From: Desulfosediminicola flagellatus
GTDB lineage: Bacteria; Desulfobacterota; Desulfobulbia; Desulfobulbales; Desulfocapsaceae
Assembly: GCF_005116655.2 (NCBI RefSeq)
Contig: NZ_CP050698.1
Span: 1,890,501-1,954,500, forward strand
Direction of reading: 5' to 3'
DNA length: 64,000 nucleotides
Position numbers and translations under genes: made by a program. The first letter of the stretch is position 1. Each line of letters opens with the position of its first letter. This document shows positions 51,290 through 59,538 of the stretch, piece by piece. The notes under the pieces were generated by a model. That model worked only from the letters and a program-made list of their open reading frames with translations. It made no database searches and was not told the origin of the DNA.

Positions 51290-51649
51290 CTAGCAATAAT
51301 CTTCCATAATGAAATGATTACCGCCATCGTGAGATACAAAGTGAACTCCATCGATCTTAGGTAATCCTGCTATCTTCCATGCTTTTTCGGGGTTGGTAAA
51401 TTGCAGGTCAACGCACTTTCCTCGTTGTTTGATGTTCTTGCAAACACTGCCTAAAATCGGAAAATTTTCATGTTTACGGTAATAAGATCGTAGATATTCA
51501 ATAATTTCTTTCTGTTTTTTACTTAAATGCTCAACTCCTTCTCGTTTTGCTATTACCTCAGCAACTGAATCATCCCAAGCCTCAAAATTTATCATGAAAC
51601 CGTCTTTGTCGAGCATAATTTTTTTTCCTGAACACAGTAGCTCTGCCAT
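51290..51649 (-). CDS. DsrC/TusE-family protein lacking the C-terminal redox cysteines
   Basis: 119 residues. DsrC fold signatures: LDKDGFMINFEAWDDSVAEVIA, LSKKQKEIIEYLRSYYRKHE (shortened here to family landmarks) and the C-terminal arm KAWKIAGLPKIDG. In canonical DsrC this arm carries two Cys eleven residues apart (CKIAGLPKPTGC) that carry the sulfite-derived sulfur; here they are Trp91 and Val102. A 17-residue extension ends in Cys119, and two other Cys (70, 79) lie in the body. It therefore cannot form the usual trisulfide and is probably a regulatory or alternative sulfur-related paralogue. Located alone, far from dsrAB. Confidence 0.85.
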   Translation of the reverse strand: MAELLCSGKKIMLDKDGFMINFEAWDDSVAEVIAKREGVEHLSKKQKEIIEYLRSYYRKHENFPILGSVCKNIKQRGKCVDLQFTNPEKAWKIAGLPKIDGVHFVSHDGGNHFIMEDYC

Positions 51650-52297
51650 AGCACACCTCCTAATAAATTCTCTCCCATATGATAATCATAGGAAAGAGCA
51701 ACACCGATCGATTCGGAGATCCGCGTTGCTATATGAAACATAAGCATGCTTTCAGGACATTACTATCATGGAGAGCTAACGAGGACTTCCCGTTGAATGT
51801 AGAACCACTTAATCAGCATATTTGAGGAGTGTCCTGCCTAAATTGCAACGTGGGATAGTATTGCCACATCGAAGATACTGTTTTCTTGCCAATCCACAAG
51901 TTAAATATATTCAATATGTTCGGAAGGTTACATCCTCTTCCACGCTTAAAAATAAAGAAATTTGAAACCAAACCTTTTCCATGAGAGGTTACAGGGGCGC
52001 ACGATATCACAATGGCAGAGGCTACTATTGGCAATGTTACCCATTTAAGCAATTCTGCAAGTTTACACTGTTCCTGTAAATATTCAGTCCAAGATAATTC
52101 CTGAGTATACGTAACAACCCTGTATTTGGTGTTAAAATAGTTTGTTACCTGACTATATTTTCCTCTATTACTACCTTATAAGTCAAGTTTTTACCCTAAA
52201 GGAGCGTCGCTCTGGGCCGGTTGTGAGAATGGGCCCTTTCATAAACGCTCGTCGGAGCAATCGGCACCAGGCAGAGCGGTTTAGCACCTAACTTAAC
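51650..52297. other. Intergenic region with a long dispersed repeat
   Basis: 650 bases, no gene; the right part holds the repeat 51974-52105. Confidence 0.4.
51974..52105. repeat. Dispersed non-coding repeat, related to 29146-29290
   Basis: Ordered blocks shared with 29146-29290, ending in TCCAAGATAATTCCTGAG, the left arm of the small hairpin family; the right arm is missing here. Confidence 0.6.
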
Positions 52298-52657
52298 TTG
52301 AGATTGCACACGGCAACAGAATCTATCATTTTAAAAAATATCTTCTTCACCTCATTTCTGGACTGGCTTGGACTCGTGGTGTTCTTAAGTTTAGGATGGA
52401 GTGGAGCTGTAACTGCAGGACTGCTCTGGTATCAAAGAGATCTGAAGTTCATCAGTCTGCTTATTTGGGGTGGTCTGGCATATACGGCAGGTGCTGTTTT
52501 AGAGTTTATGCAACAACCTGTAATTATTCAAGGAGTCCTGGGCCCACATCAATTATTTCATGTGGCTGTTCTGGTCGGGTTGAGTCTGCACTGGCAATAT
52601 ATTTATGGTTTCAAACCGTTACAGCTTATTTTGAAAAGTGGTGATAGTGATGCATAG
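52298..52657 (+). pseudogene. Truncated hemolysin III family (HlyIII/PAQR) membrane protein
   Basis: 119 residues from a TTG with no ribosome site. The sequence GGLAYTAGAVLEF, VLGPHQLFHVAVLVGL and a last helix match only the C-terminal half of HlyIII proteins, including the metal-binding H-x3-H of the last helices (HQLFH). The N-terminal ~90 residues of the family are absent, and no such sequence occurs upstream, where a dispersed repeat now lies. I call it a 5'-truncated gene. Confidence 0.6.
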
Positions 52658-52767
52658 CTGTAAATACCCATGGGTACCCATTTTACGCGTGTTCATGGTT
52701 GCCCGCACAAGTAAGAGATATCCAATAAACCTCTATGACTCAAACACAGCAGTTAATGAGACACCGC

Positions 52768-52968
52768 TCAATCACGTTTGAACAGCTTATTGAAAAACGT
52801 ACACTGTGACTCTGATCGTAAAGCTCGGGCTCTTTTGGCATAATAACGATAATCAATTGAGCCTTGTTCGTCTCGGATCACTTTAACTGCTTCATTTTTA
52901 CCCCGCTCAACAGATACTACATTCTCCGATTCCAGCCATGTAAACTGCGTGACGCATTGAACAGTCAT
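52768..52968 (-). CDS. Small hypothetical protein
   Basis: 66 residues behind a strong CAGGAGC site. Contains QFTWLESENVVSVERGKNE, a basic middle (YYAKRARALRSE) and one C-terminal Cys; no hydrophobic segment. No family recognised. The good ribosome site argues for a real gene. Confidence 0.55.
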   Translation of the reverse strand: MTVQCVTQFTWLESENVVSVERGKNEAVKVIRDEQGSIDYRYYAKRARALRSESQCTFFNKLFKRD

Positions 52969-53248
52969 AGTTTGCTCCTGCTGTTAAGGTTGATCACAAG
53001 ACAGATAACCAGAATTTTTCACCTTCTCTTTCCCTAACGTTTATTTAGTAGAATCAGGTCAGGTGGTATTGACAGTGCGTTTCTGCATATCTTCATTAAT
53101 AGTACGACACAGCCTTCATCAGAGCAAACACTTTGCTCAATTCCGATATATAGTCAAAATGCTTGCATGAAATCAGTCATAATGTACACTTTATGCAGCA
53201 AACCCCATAATGACGTATGTAGATGAAAATTTTTTGCAGGGAGCAGCA

Positions 53249-53680
53249 ATGGATGATTTCGACAAAAAGATCGTAGCTGTCCTACAGATTAACGGACGCT
53301 TTACAAACCAGGAAGTTGCCCAACAGGTTGGTCTATCGCACTCTTCCTGCTCAAGACGTATTTCCCGATTGGAAAAAGAAGGAGTTATCGTTGGTTATAG
53401 GGCACTTACTGACCGCCATAAACTTGGTCTTTCTGTCCGTGCCTTTTGCGGGGTCAGCCGACATTCAGACATTGGCTGGGATGGGCTGGCAGAAAAACTC
53501 TCCACCCTTGAAGGAGTGGTGAGCGTCTTTGCTCTTTCAGGGGACGTGGATGTAATGCTTGAGATAGTGGCATCTGATATGCAAGCTTACTCGCAGATTG
53601 TTCAGAAAATTAATAAAATGAGTGAGGTAAATGCCACGAGCAGCTCTTTTGTACTTGAAGAGGTAAAAACAATCTTCTGA
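53249..53680 (+). CDS. Lrp/AsnC family transcriptional regulator
   Basis: 143 residues from ATG 53249 (GGGAG eight bases upstream; another ATG at 53210). N-terminal helix-turn-helix LQINGRFTNQEVAQQVGLSH, SCSRRISRLEKEGVIVGYRA, and C-terminal RAM/ligand domain (GDVDVMLEIVASDMQAY). Lrp-type dimers sense amino acids. No obvious target next to it: flanked by a small hypothetical gene and an IS/HicB remnant. Confidence 0.9.
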   Translation: MDDFDKKIVAVLQINGRFTNQEVAQQVGLSHSSCSRRISRLEKEGVIVGYRALTDRHKLGLSVRAFCGVSRHSDIGWDGLAEKLSTLEGVVSVFALSGDVDVMLEIVASDMQAYSQIVQKINKMSEVNATSSSFVLEEVKTIF

Positions 53681-53897
53681 TAACTGCAAGCACGTAGATA
53701 AAGCTGAATATCCGTGGATTGAGGTTGCCACTCCTAGCCTGGAATGAAAGTGATTACATCATAATTATAGTTTTCCCGTTACTAAAAAATTCCAATATTC
53801 CCTAAGATTCCACCAATCAAGAGGGCAAGTCCGGTGTTGACTCTTCTCTCTCGTCAAGCGTTCACCACTCAATGGGGTGCTGAGCATAGGTCATTAC

Positions 53898-54116
53898 TTA
53901 CTTTTCTTCGAATGGAACAGGAACTCCTTTTTCGTCACAGTTTGCAATATGTTTTTCAACGTGGATTATAAAATTATTTTCAAGCTTTTCGAAGGTTTCT
54001 CCTTCGTACTTAAAATCTGATTCTATGAATAAAATACTTCCTGAAAGGGTAAAATTGTCGGTATTCACTTCGATTGAGCCGTGATAACCCCGATGAACGA
54101 GTGTCTTTTTGGCCAT
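53898..54116 (-). pseudogene. HicB-like antitoxin fragment
   Basis: 72 residues from the ATG at 54116 reading LVHRGYHGSIEVNTDNFTLSG and YEGETFEKLENNFIIHVEKH, which is the HicB N-terminal (partial RNase H-like) half. The C-terminal DNA-binding part (ribbon-helix-helix) and a HicA toxin gene are missing. The reading frame is open upstream into an IS3 OrfA remnant (see next), so in the genome the two are fused. Confidence 0.6.
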
Positions 54117-54259
54117 TTGCTCTTTCCATTTGTAGAGATAATTTTGCTGTATGCCAATTTGCATGGCAATTTTACTAGTGGGACGGTCTGACTCCTCCAG
54201 TATACGTAGGGCTTCTAACTTAAACTCTTTAGGGTCAGTTGGTAGGGCTTTCTCCCCAT
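54117..54259 (-). pseudogene. IS3-family transposase OrfA remnant (frameshifted)
   Basis: From ATG 54259 the frame reads MGRKPYQLT, then after one base deletion (CCC reduced) continues as KEFKLEALRILEESDRPTSK (shortened) and IGIQQNYLYKWKEQM, the helix-turn-helix N terminus of IS3 OrfA. It then runs in frame into the HicB-like sequence. No OrfB or terminal repeats are visible. This is the remains of a mobile-element insertion. Confidence 0.6.
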
Positions 54260-54291
54260 GGTAACAAGAGGAGGGAAGGGGGTACCAATTA

Positions 54292-54342
54292 GAAGATACT
54301 TCCTGAGCATAGAGTAGAATTAATGCTCCGGAAGTATCCTTG
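54292..54342. repeat. Dispersed hairpin element
   Basis: GAAGATACTTCCTGAGCAT and ATGCTCCGGAAGTATCCTT arms; nearly perfect copy. Confidence 0.65.
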
Positions 54343-54570
54343 GTATGCTCTGCACAAAGCCGAAGGGAAATACATTTTTTCTTTAATGGGTGGCCTTTCT
54401 CTGCCCCCTCTACTGTATAAATGACACAACAGGTTACAGTGGTTATTATCTAAGTAAAGTGTTCGTCTGACGAAATGGTTCAGTACATATGTATAGTATC
54501 CTCACTTGTCTTTGCACGGATCTGGCTGGTTTATACTGGTGAATTCTGCAAATATCGTTGGAGGTATCAG

Positions 54571-55974
54571 ATGTCTGGCTATATCCTCGAAATATCCAAC
54601 AGATCTGCACGGTTTCTTCCTGCATGTATTGTATTCTTCTTCATTGCCACTCTCACCCTCTCCTTAATCTTTACTCCTTTATCACTGGCAAATGATTCCT
54701 CTCAGGCTGTGGTACTCGAGATACAGGGTGCTATCAGTCCTGCGGTAAGTGATTACATAAGAGAGGGAATGGAAGAAGCAGTCGCTGGTAATGCTGATCT
54801 TGTGATTTTGCAAATGGACACTCCGGGGGGGCTTGACAGTTCAATGCGGGATATCATTCAGATGATTCTTGCTTCTCCAGTTCCGGTTGTCACCTACGTT
54901 GCACCGGAAGGAGCCAGAGCAGCCAGTGCCGGGACCTATATTTTATACGCCAGTCATGTTGCGGCAATGTCACCGGCCACAAATCTCGGTGCCGCCACCC
55001 CCATTAGTATCGGCGGGCTTCCCGGTTCGCGGAAGCCAGCAGAAGAAGAGGGCAAGAAAGAAAACGATGAGCTGGCAACCGATGATGCGTCCACCCTGAA
55101 ACGCAAAGTGATTAACGACGCCTCAGCCTATATAAAGGCCCTTGCGGAGCGACATGGACGCAACCCCGACTGGGCTGTGAGAGCTGTACGAGAAGCTGTC
55201 AGCCTGTCCGCCGAAGAAGCACTTGAATTGAAGGTTATTAATTTTTTGGCGACCGACATGCCTGACCTCCTCCAGCAGCTGGATGGTCAGCAAATACTAC
55301 TCGATTCCAAGACCCATACCATCTCCTCCAGGAACATGACTATCACCAGGATAGAGCCCACCTGGCGATACAGACTCCTGAGCGTCATCAGCGATCCAAA
55401 TGTAGCCTACTTCCTCCTGCTCTTCGGGTTCTATGGTCTCATTTACGAACTTGCCAATCCCGGCGTATTCCTGCCGGGTGTTGCCGGGGGCATATCTCTG
55501 CTACTAGCCCTTTATGCCTTTCAGATTTTACCGATCAATTACAGCGGGCTGGCTCTTATTATCCTCGGCATTACCTTTTTGATCAGTGAGGCCTTTATCC
55601 CAAGTTTCGGATCTCTGGGAATCGGCGGCATTGTGGCCTTTGCCGTTGGCTCGCTCATCTTGATAGATGATGAAAGTTTAAGGATTTCCATCCCTCTGAT
55701 AATCAGCACAACAGCTGTCTCGGCAGCTCTCATCCTTTTGCTGGTGGCTCGTATACTTACAATCAGAAACACAAAGATCAGGACCGGCCAAGAGGCACTT
55801 ATTGGGATGACAGGCGAAGCCGCGGAAGATTTTGACGGAGAAGGCAGAATCTGGATTCTCGGAGAATCATGGCTGGCCAAAAGCTCTGACATAATAAGAA
55901 AAGGGGAGAAGGTACGAATTACTTCTCAAAATGGACTGGAATTGACGGTGGAAAGCCTAAGAAAGGAGAGGTGA
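54571..55974 (+). CDS. NfeD family membrane-bound ClpP-class serine protease
   Basis: 467 residues from ATG 54571 (GGAGG seven bases upstream; a longer frame starts at 54475 without a site). Signal/anchor helix (~15-35), ClpP/SppA-like protease domain with VVLEIQGAISPAV, LQMDTPGGLDSSMRD and the active-site Ser in RAASAGTYIL, then four transmembrane helices (~290-410) and a C-terminal OB-fold NfeD domain (TGEAAEDFDGEGRIWI). It is the long NfeD form. The stop is one base before the slipin start: the classic NfeD-slipin (stomatin) operon of membrane quality control. Confidence 0.92.
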   Translation: MSGYILEISNRSARFLPACIVFFFIATLTLSLIFTPLSLANDSSQAVVLEIQGAISPAVSDYIREGMEEAVAGNADLVILQMDTPGGLDSSMRDIIQMILASPVPVVTYVAPEGARAASAGTYILYASHVAAMSPATNLGAATPISIGGLPGSRKPAEEEGKKENDELATDDASTLKRKVINDASAYIKALAERHGRNPDWAVRAVREAVSLSAEEALELKVINFLATDMPDLLQQLDGQQILLDSKTHTISSRNMTITRIEPTWRYRLLSVISDPNVAYFLLLFGFYGLIYELANPGVFLPGVAGGISLLLALYAFQILPINYSGLALIILGITFLISEAFIPSFGSLGIGGIVAFAVGSLILIDDESLRISIPLIISTTAVSAALILLLVARILTIRNTKIRTGQEALIGMTGEAAEDFDGEGRIWILGESWLAKSSDIIRKGEKVRITSQNGLELTVESLRKER

Positions 55975-55975
55975 C

Positions 55976-56755
55976 ATGGATATGCTAATTTATACATACA
56001 TGGAGTACATCGTACCAGTAGCACTCATTATCGGCTTGCTTGCACTTTCGTTTAAAATAGTAAATGAATACGAAAGGCTCGTAGTCCTTTTTCTAGGCCG
56101 CTTCCAGACTGTAAAAAAGCCGGGCCTTAGAATTGTTGTCCCTGGTATACAGAAAGCCTTTCGTGTAGATCTTCGTGTTATCACCATGGATGTCCCGCCA
56201 CAGGATGTTATTTCAAAAGACAATGTAACCGTAAGGGTAAATGCGGTCCTCTACTTCAGGGTAGTAGACCCGGAAAAAGCTATCATTCAGGTGGAACATT
56301 TCCTGGTAGCCATAAATCAGCTGGCTCAGACAACATTGCGATCGGTACTCGGTCAGCATGATCTGGACGAGATGCTCTCTGAACGAGAAAAATTGAACGA
56401 AAACATCCAGGAGATAATAGACAAACGGGCTGATGCCTGGGGAATTAAGGTGATAAATGTCGAAATTAAACACATAGACCTCAATGATTCAATGATCAGA
56501 GCCATTGCAAAACAGGCAGAGGCGGAACGGGAAAGGCGTGCGAAAGTCATCCATGCAGAGGGGGAGTATCAGGCTTCGGAGAAACTGCTTGCAGCCGCTG
56601 AAGTTATTTCCCAAAACCCACAGGCACTGCAGCTTCGCTATCTGCAGACATTAAGTGATATTTCAACTAAAGAGAAGACAAACACTATTGTTTTCCCTTT
56701 CCCGGTGGAAATGATGCAGTCTATTTTTAAGGACAACCAGCCCAAACAGAAGTAG
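55976..56755 (+). CDS. Slipin (stomatin/SPFH) family protein
   Basis: 259 residues, one N-terminal membrane anchor (YIVPVALIIGLLALSF), SPFH/PHB domain (EYERLVVLFLGRFQTV ... GLRIVVPGI; RVNAVLYFRVVDPEKA) and coiled-coil EAERERRAKVIHAEGEYQA. Slipins form oligomeric membrane microdomains and are substrates or partners of the NfeD protease, which cleaves their C-terminal region. GGAGAGGTGAC lies ahead of ATG 55976, two bases after the NfeD stop, so the two are co-translated. Confidence 0.93.
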   Translation: MDMLIYTYMEYIVPVALIIGLLALSFKIVNEYERLVVLFLGRFQTVKKPGLRIVVPGIQKAFRVDLRVITMDVPPQDVISKDNVTVRVNAVLYFRVVDPEKAIIQVEHFLVAINQLAQTTLRSVLGQHDLDEMLSEREKLNENIQEIIDKRADAWGIKVINVEIKHIDLNDSMIRAIAKQAEAERERRAKVIHAEGEYQASEKLLAAAEVISQNPQALQLRYLQTLSDISTKEKTNTIVFPFPVEMMQSIFKDNQPKQK

Positions 56756-57077
56756 AAAAGAAGGGCTGGCTTGATGAGTGAGTTGGGTTATGTCCAACAT
56801 CAGCAACTGGCGCCACAATTTCAGGAGGGATTTCTCAAAGGGTTGACTCCCGGAAAGAGGGGCATAAAGAAAAGATTATTTTTGGCAAGCCTATGTCTGA
56901 GAGAAAAAAACATGATCAATCGTGTTCCTGATAGCCTCAATATTTTGCCCCTGACGAGTAAACGCATCCTCGCAGTTAGTGTTACTTGGCCTAATGAGTA
57001 GTCCTCTTATTGGTATCATTCTTACCACGGATATCTCATTACCGTGACAGGAGTTGATTGTGATTTGTCTATTGCCT
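56756..57077. other. Intergenic region, nothing firm
   Basis: A 76-codon frame at 56771-57001 follows the slipin gene but has no recognisable sequence. No terminator stood out. Confidence 0.35.
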
Positions 57078-57743
57078 TTACTGCGGTTCTGATTTTTCCA
57101 GTATTACCTTTCCGAAGCGGCGTGCCTGGGACATTAGGCTGTTCACCGTAAAAGCATGGGTGATTGGGCAACCTGCAGTCTGGAGGATAGTTGCTGACCA
57201 AGTATTACATGTCTTGCAAAGGTGATATGTTTCCTCAGATGCATAGAACCAACTGTAACCGTAATTTCCCGGGCTCAAAGGGATTGCAGTGCCGGACTCG
57301 TCACGCGAGAAACTTTTTGAGATATGGTGAACCATTTGCTCGAATCCTGGAATGGAAAGTTCTATCCGGATGATCTCGCTGTATGGGAAATAGCTCTCTG
57401 GTGGTCCGCGAAAACCGACCAGGTGTAATACACTTGATGTGGGCAATAGCAGGGCCTTGGCGGCAAGTCCCGGCCCAGGGTCTAGAGATGTGTAATAGTC
57501 TTTATCTCCCCAGCCAATTTCCAGGTAATCCATATGAGCGAATGCATGGAGCCTTGGCCATTCTGCTTGGCGGATATCGATACGTTTTATAACTATCCCT
57601 GCGTGCCAGCCGTGGTTTACCAGAAATATTGACGTAGTTTGCTCATCTTTTGAGGGAGGAAACAGTGTGCTAGGCTGAGTGGTGCAGCCGCTTGACAGTG
57701 TCACCATGAAAAGCAATAACGCCTTGGTTATAAGCCACCTCAT
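57078..57743 (-). CDS. DUF2459 (TIGR02117) lipoprotein
   Basis: 221 residues. Signal peptide with lipobox LSSGC, then the DUF2459 signatures IFLVNHGWHAGIVIKR, YLEIGWGDKDYYT, VLHLVGFRGPPESYF and CKTCNTWSATILQ, with a conserved Cys and His arrangement that suggests an NlpC/P60-like (cysteine peptidase) fold. Function is not established; members have been called urease-associated from neighbour genes only. Monocistronic, convergent with slipin. Confidence 0.85.
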   Translation of the reverse strand: MRWLITKALLLFMVTLSSGCTTQPSTLFPPSKDEQTTSIFLVNHGWHAGIVIKRIDIRQAEWPRLHAFAHMDYLEIGWGDKDYYTSLDPGPGLAAKALLLPTSSVLHLVGFRGPPESYFPYSEIIRIELSIPGFEQMVHHISKSFSRDESGTAIPLSPGNYGYSWFYASEETYHLCKTCNTWSATILQTAGCPITHAFTVNSLMSQARRFGKVILEKSEPQ

Positions 57744-58110
57744 AGCTTTCCTCTGAAATGGTGAGAATAACAGCCTTCACAATATTATAAGCACGGGAAT
57801 TACAATGAAGTATAAAATAGTGCCAAAGGCACCAATCGGTAAGGGATAGATCCTGAATGTTTTTGATGGCAACGTTTTCAAGAAACATTTTTGCAAGTGG
57901 GTCGTATTGATGCAGATGTTGCAGCATGAATTTTGTGTATCTATTTCCCCGCCGGTTTAATAACGTACGAGGAATAAAGATAGAACGAATGCATCTTGGC
58001 ATTGGGCACGATCTTATCCAGGAATGGAGTATCTTTTGACCTTCTAACAGTTGAAGATTCTACACTGTGGTCAACTCTTTTTATGACACCGTTTTCTTTC
58101 TGGTGGATAG
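57744..58110. other. Intergenic region, nothing recognised
   Basis: A minus-strand frame at 57670-58002 overlaps the DUF2459 gene start and is rejected. Confidence 0.35.
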
Positions 58111-58872
58111 TCATCCATTTCCATACGTAACGGCTGCTAATATCGGATTTTTATGTACACGGCTCATTTCTGTAGCCCTAAATTGACTAACCTGAGCAAA
58201 GTATGAGTCATATTCTGCTAATACTGAAGGTCGCATCATGACCTTGCCATCTGGCATTTCAGTCAAAATTTCCTTCTGGATGAGACTTCCAATCACCGGG
58301 TCGGCAAGATCAACCTTTATTCCAGCAATTGCATAGTCGATAATAACATCGGCAATTGCATCTTTTTCAATTATTGATAGCTGTTTGAATGCCTGATGGA
58401 ACTCAACTGTCCCATTTGGTACCCTCTCAACAAGCGACTTTGCCACAAAGACTTCTTGTGGTGTTCCCTCATGGATTAGCTGTGGGTAGCTCCAAAAACC
58501 AAACCTATTGAAATATGTCGGTAATCCCAAGAGCACAATGCCATTACTGTTACTGGACTTCAGCAGGGCTAACCCACTATTAACTAATGCTGTGCCTATT
58601 CGGTGTCCTTGATATTCCGGCAGTACAGATACCGGACCAAGGCCATACCAATTGGTTGTTCCGTCGGAAATCGTAACTGGTGATAAAGCAATGTGCCCAA
58701 CTACCTGCCCACCAATCTCACTCACAAGAGATATGGTCAATGCGCCAGCGACTCGAAGATCATGAATGGTCAAATGCTCAGTTTGTTGACTGTAAGAATA
58801 ATCCTTAAAAGCTGCCTTTGTGACTTCGGCGATAGTATCAATGTCTGATGGTTCTTCGTTTCGTATAATCAA
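58111..58872 (-). CDS. GNAT family N-acetyltransferase (YhbS-like) with C-terminal extension
   Basis: 253 residues. GNAT core in the first ~165 residues: IRNEEPSDIDTIAEVTKAAF, GHIALSPVTI, the acetyl-CoA loop VLPEYQGHRIGTALVNSG (shortened) and GLPTYFNRFGFW. The core matches YhbS (~165 residues in E. coli). An additional ~85-residue tail of unknown structure follows (VIDYAIAGIKVDLADPVIGS). Acetyl acceptor unknown. Confidence 0.8.
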   Translation of the reverse strand: MIIRNEEPSDIDTIAEVTKAAFKDYSYSQQTEHLTIHDLRVAGALTISLVSEIGGQVVGHIALSPVTISDGTTNWYGLGPVSVLPEYQGHRIGTALVNSGLALLKSSNSNGIVLLGLPTYFNRFGFWSYPQLIHEGTPQEVFVAKSLVERVPNGTVEFHQAFKQLSIIEKDAIADVIIDYAIAGIKVDLADPVIGSLIQKEILTEMPDGKVMMRPSVLAEYDSYFAQVSQFRATEMSRVHKNPILAAVTYGNG

Positions 58873-59182
58873 TTAATAGTCCTTCCACATAATAACAGCA
58901 TGTATTGCCGACAGGTTTCCATTCTGCAACTGTAATTGTTTGCAAACATTTATCTTTTATACTGGAAAAAATTAACCATGAAAATGGTGCCCGGCTAACA
59001 TCTTTCGCCACCAGGCTCGGTTTTGATGTCAAGATCGAGTTATATTCCAATAAAAATGATTCATCGAACAGTTGCAACAATGGTTCTGAGGCAATACATA
59101 AATAGCAACATTCACCTGCATATGCTAAATTCTTAGGATCACGCAGCTATCACAATATCAATTATTCGAAAGGTGCATTAGC
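58873..59182. other. Divergent intergenic region
   Basis: 310 bases between the GNAT gene start and the candidate selenoprotein gene; promoters of both should be here. A minus-strand frame at 58838-59080 is not supported. Confidence 0.35.
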
Positions 59183-59425
59183 ATGTCGAAAGACCTCATC
59201 TGTTATTGTTTTAACTACACTAAGTCAGACATTAAAATAGATATTCTTAAAAATAATAAATCCATCATTGAAGAACGCATTAAGGCGGAGAAAAAGGCAG
59301 GAGCCTGTGATTGTGCAACTAAAAACCCATCAGGAAAATGATGTTTAGGTGATGTTCACCGTGTAGTGAACCAGATTTACAAAAAAGAAGGGATTGCCCC
59401 AACTATAAATATTCCCGCAATATAA
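59183..59425 (+). CDS. Candidate selenoprotein: BFD-like [2Fe-2S] protein with in-frame TGA at codon 53
   Basis: Reading from ATG 59183 (AAAGGTG upstream) gives 52 codons, then TGA (59339-59341), then 27 more sense codons to TAA 59423-59425. Before the TGA: C-Y-C at 7-9, acidic helix, A-C-D-C-A at 42-44; across it: NPSGK-U-CLGDVHRVVN. Small iron-sulfur proteins of the BFD/CopZ-N type (Csac_0668-like) have CxC ... CxC ... CC followed by LGDV; here the first Cys of the CC pair is TGA. The downstream reading keeps the family sequence (CLGDVHRVV), so the TGA most likely encodes selenocysteine. A hairpin with 6-bp stem follows at the right distance. The 80-residue product would be a cytosolic [2Fe-2S] protein. 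Confidence 0.65.
59342..59371 (+). promoter_or_regulatory. Candidate bacterial SECIS element
   Basis: Stem GTTCAC (59354-59359), loop CGTGTA (59360-59365), GTGAAC (59366-59371): perfect 6 bp with a loop containing G, apical loop about 19-24 bases after the TGA, as expected for SelB-binding hairpins. A competing small hairpin GGTGA/TCACC overlaps it. Confidence 0.5.
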
Positions 59426-59538
59426 TATTCACAATTTGATCTGCGAGAGACAGCACAGTAAGGCAAATTTTATTCGTGTTTTCCTCGTTTTTATCCTTTG
59501 CAGTCAAGGCCTTTATCTGAGTTGAGCTTTGTCATGAA

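Noticed and set aside
56771-57001. Plus-strand 76-codon frame after slipin
   Set aside because: Weak start and no recognised family; sequence character is not protein-like.
57670-58002. Minus-strand 110-codon frame
   Set aside because: Overlaps the 5' end of the DUF2459 lipoprotein gene in another frame; no supporting motif.
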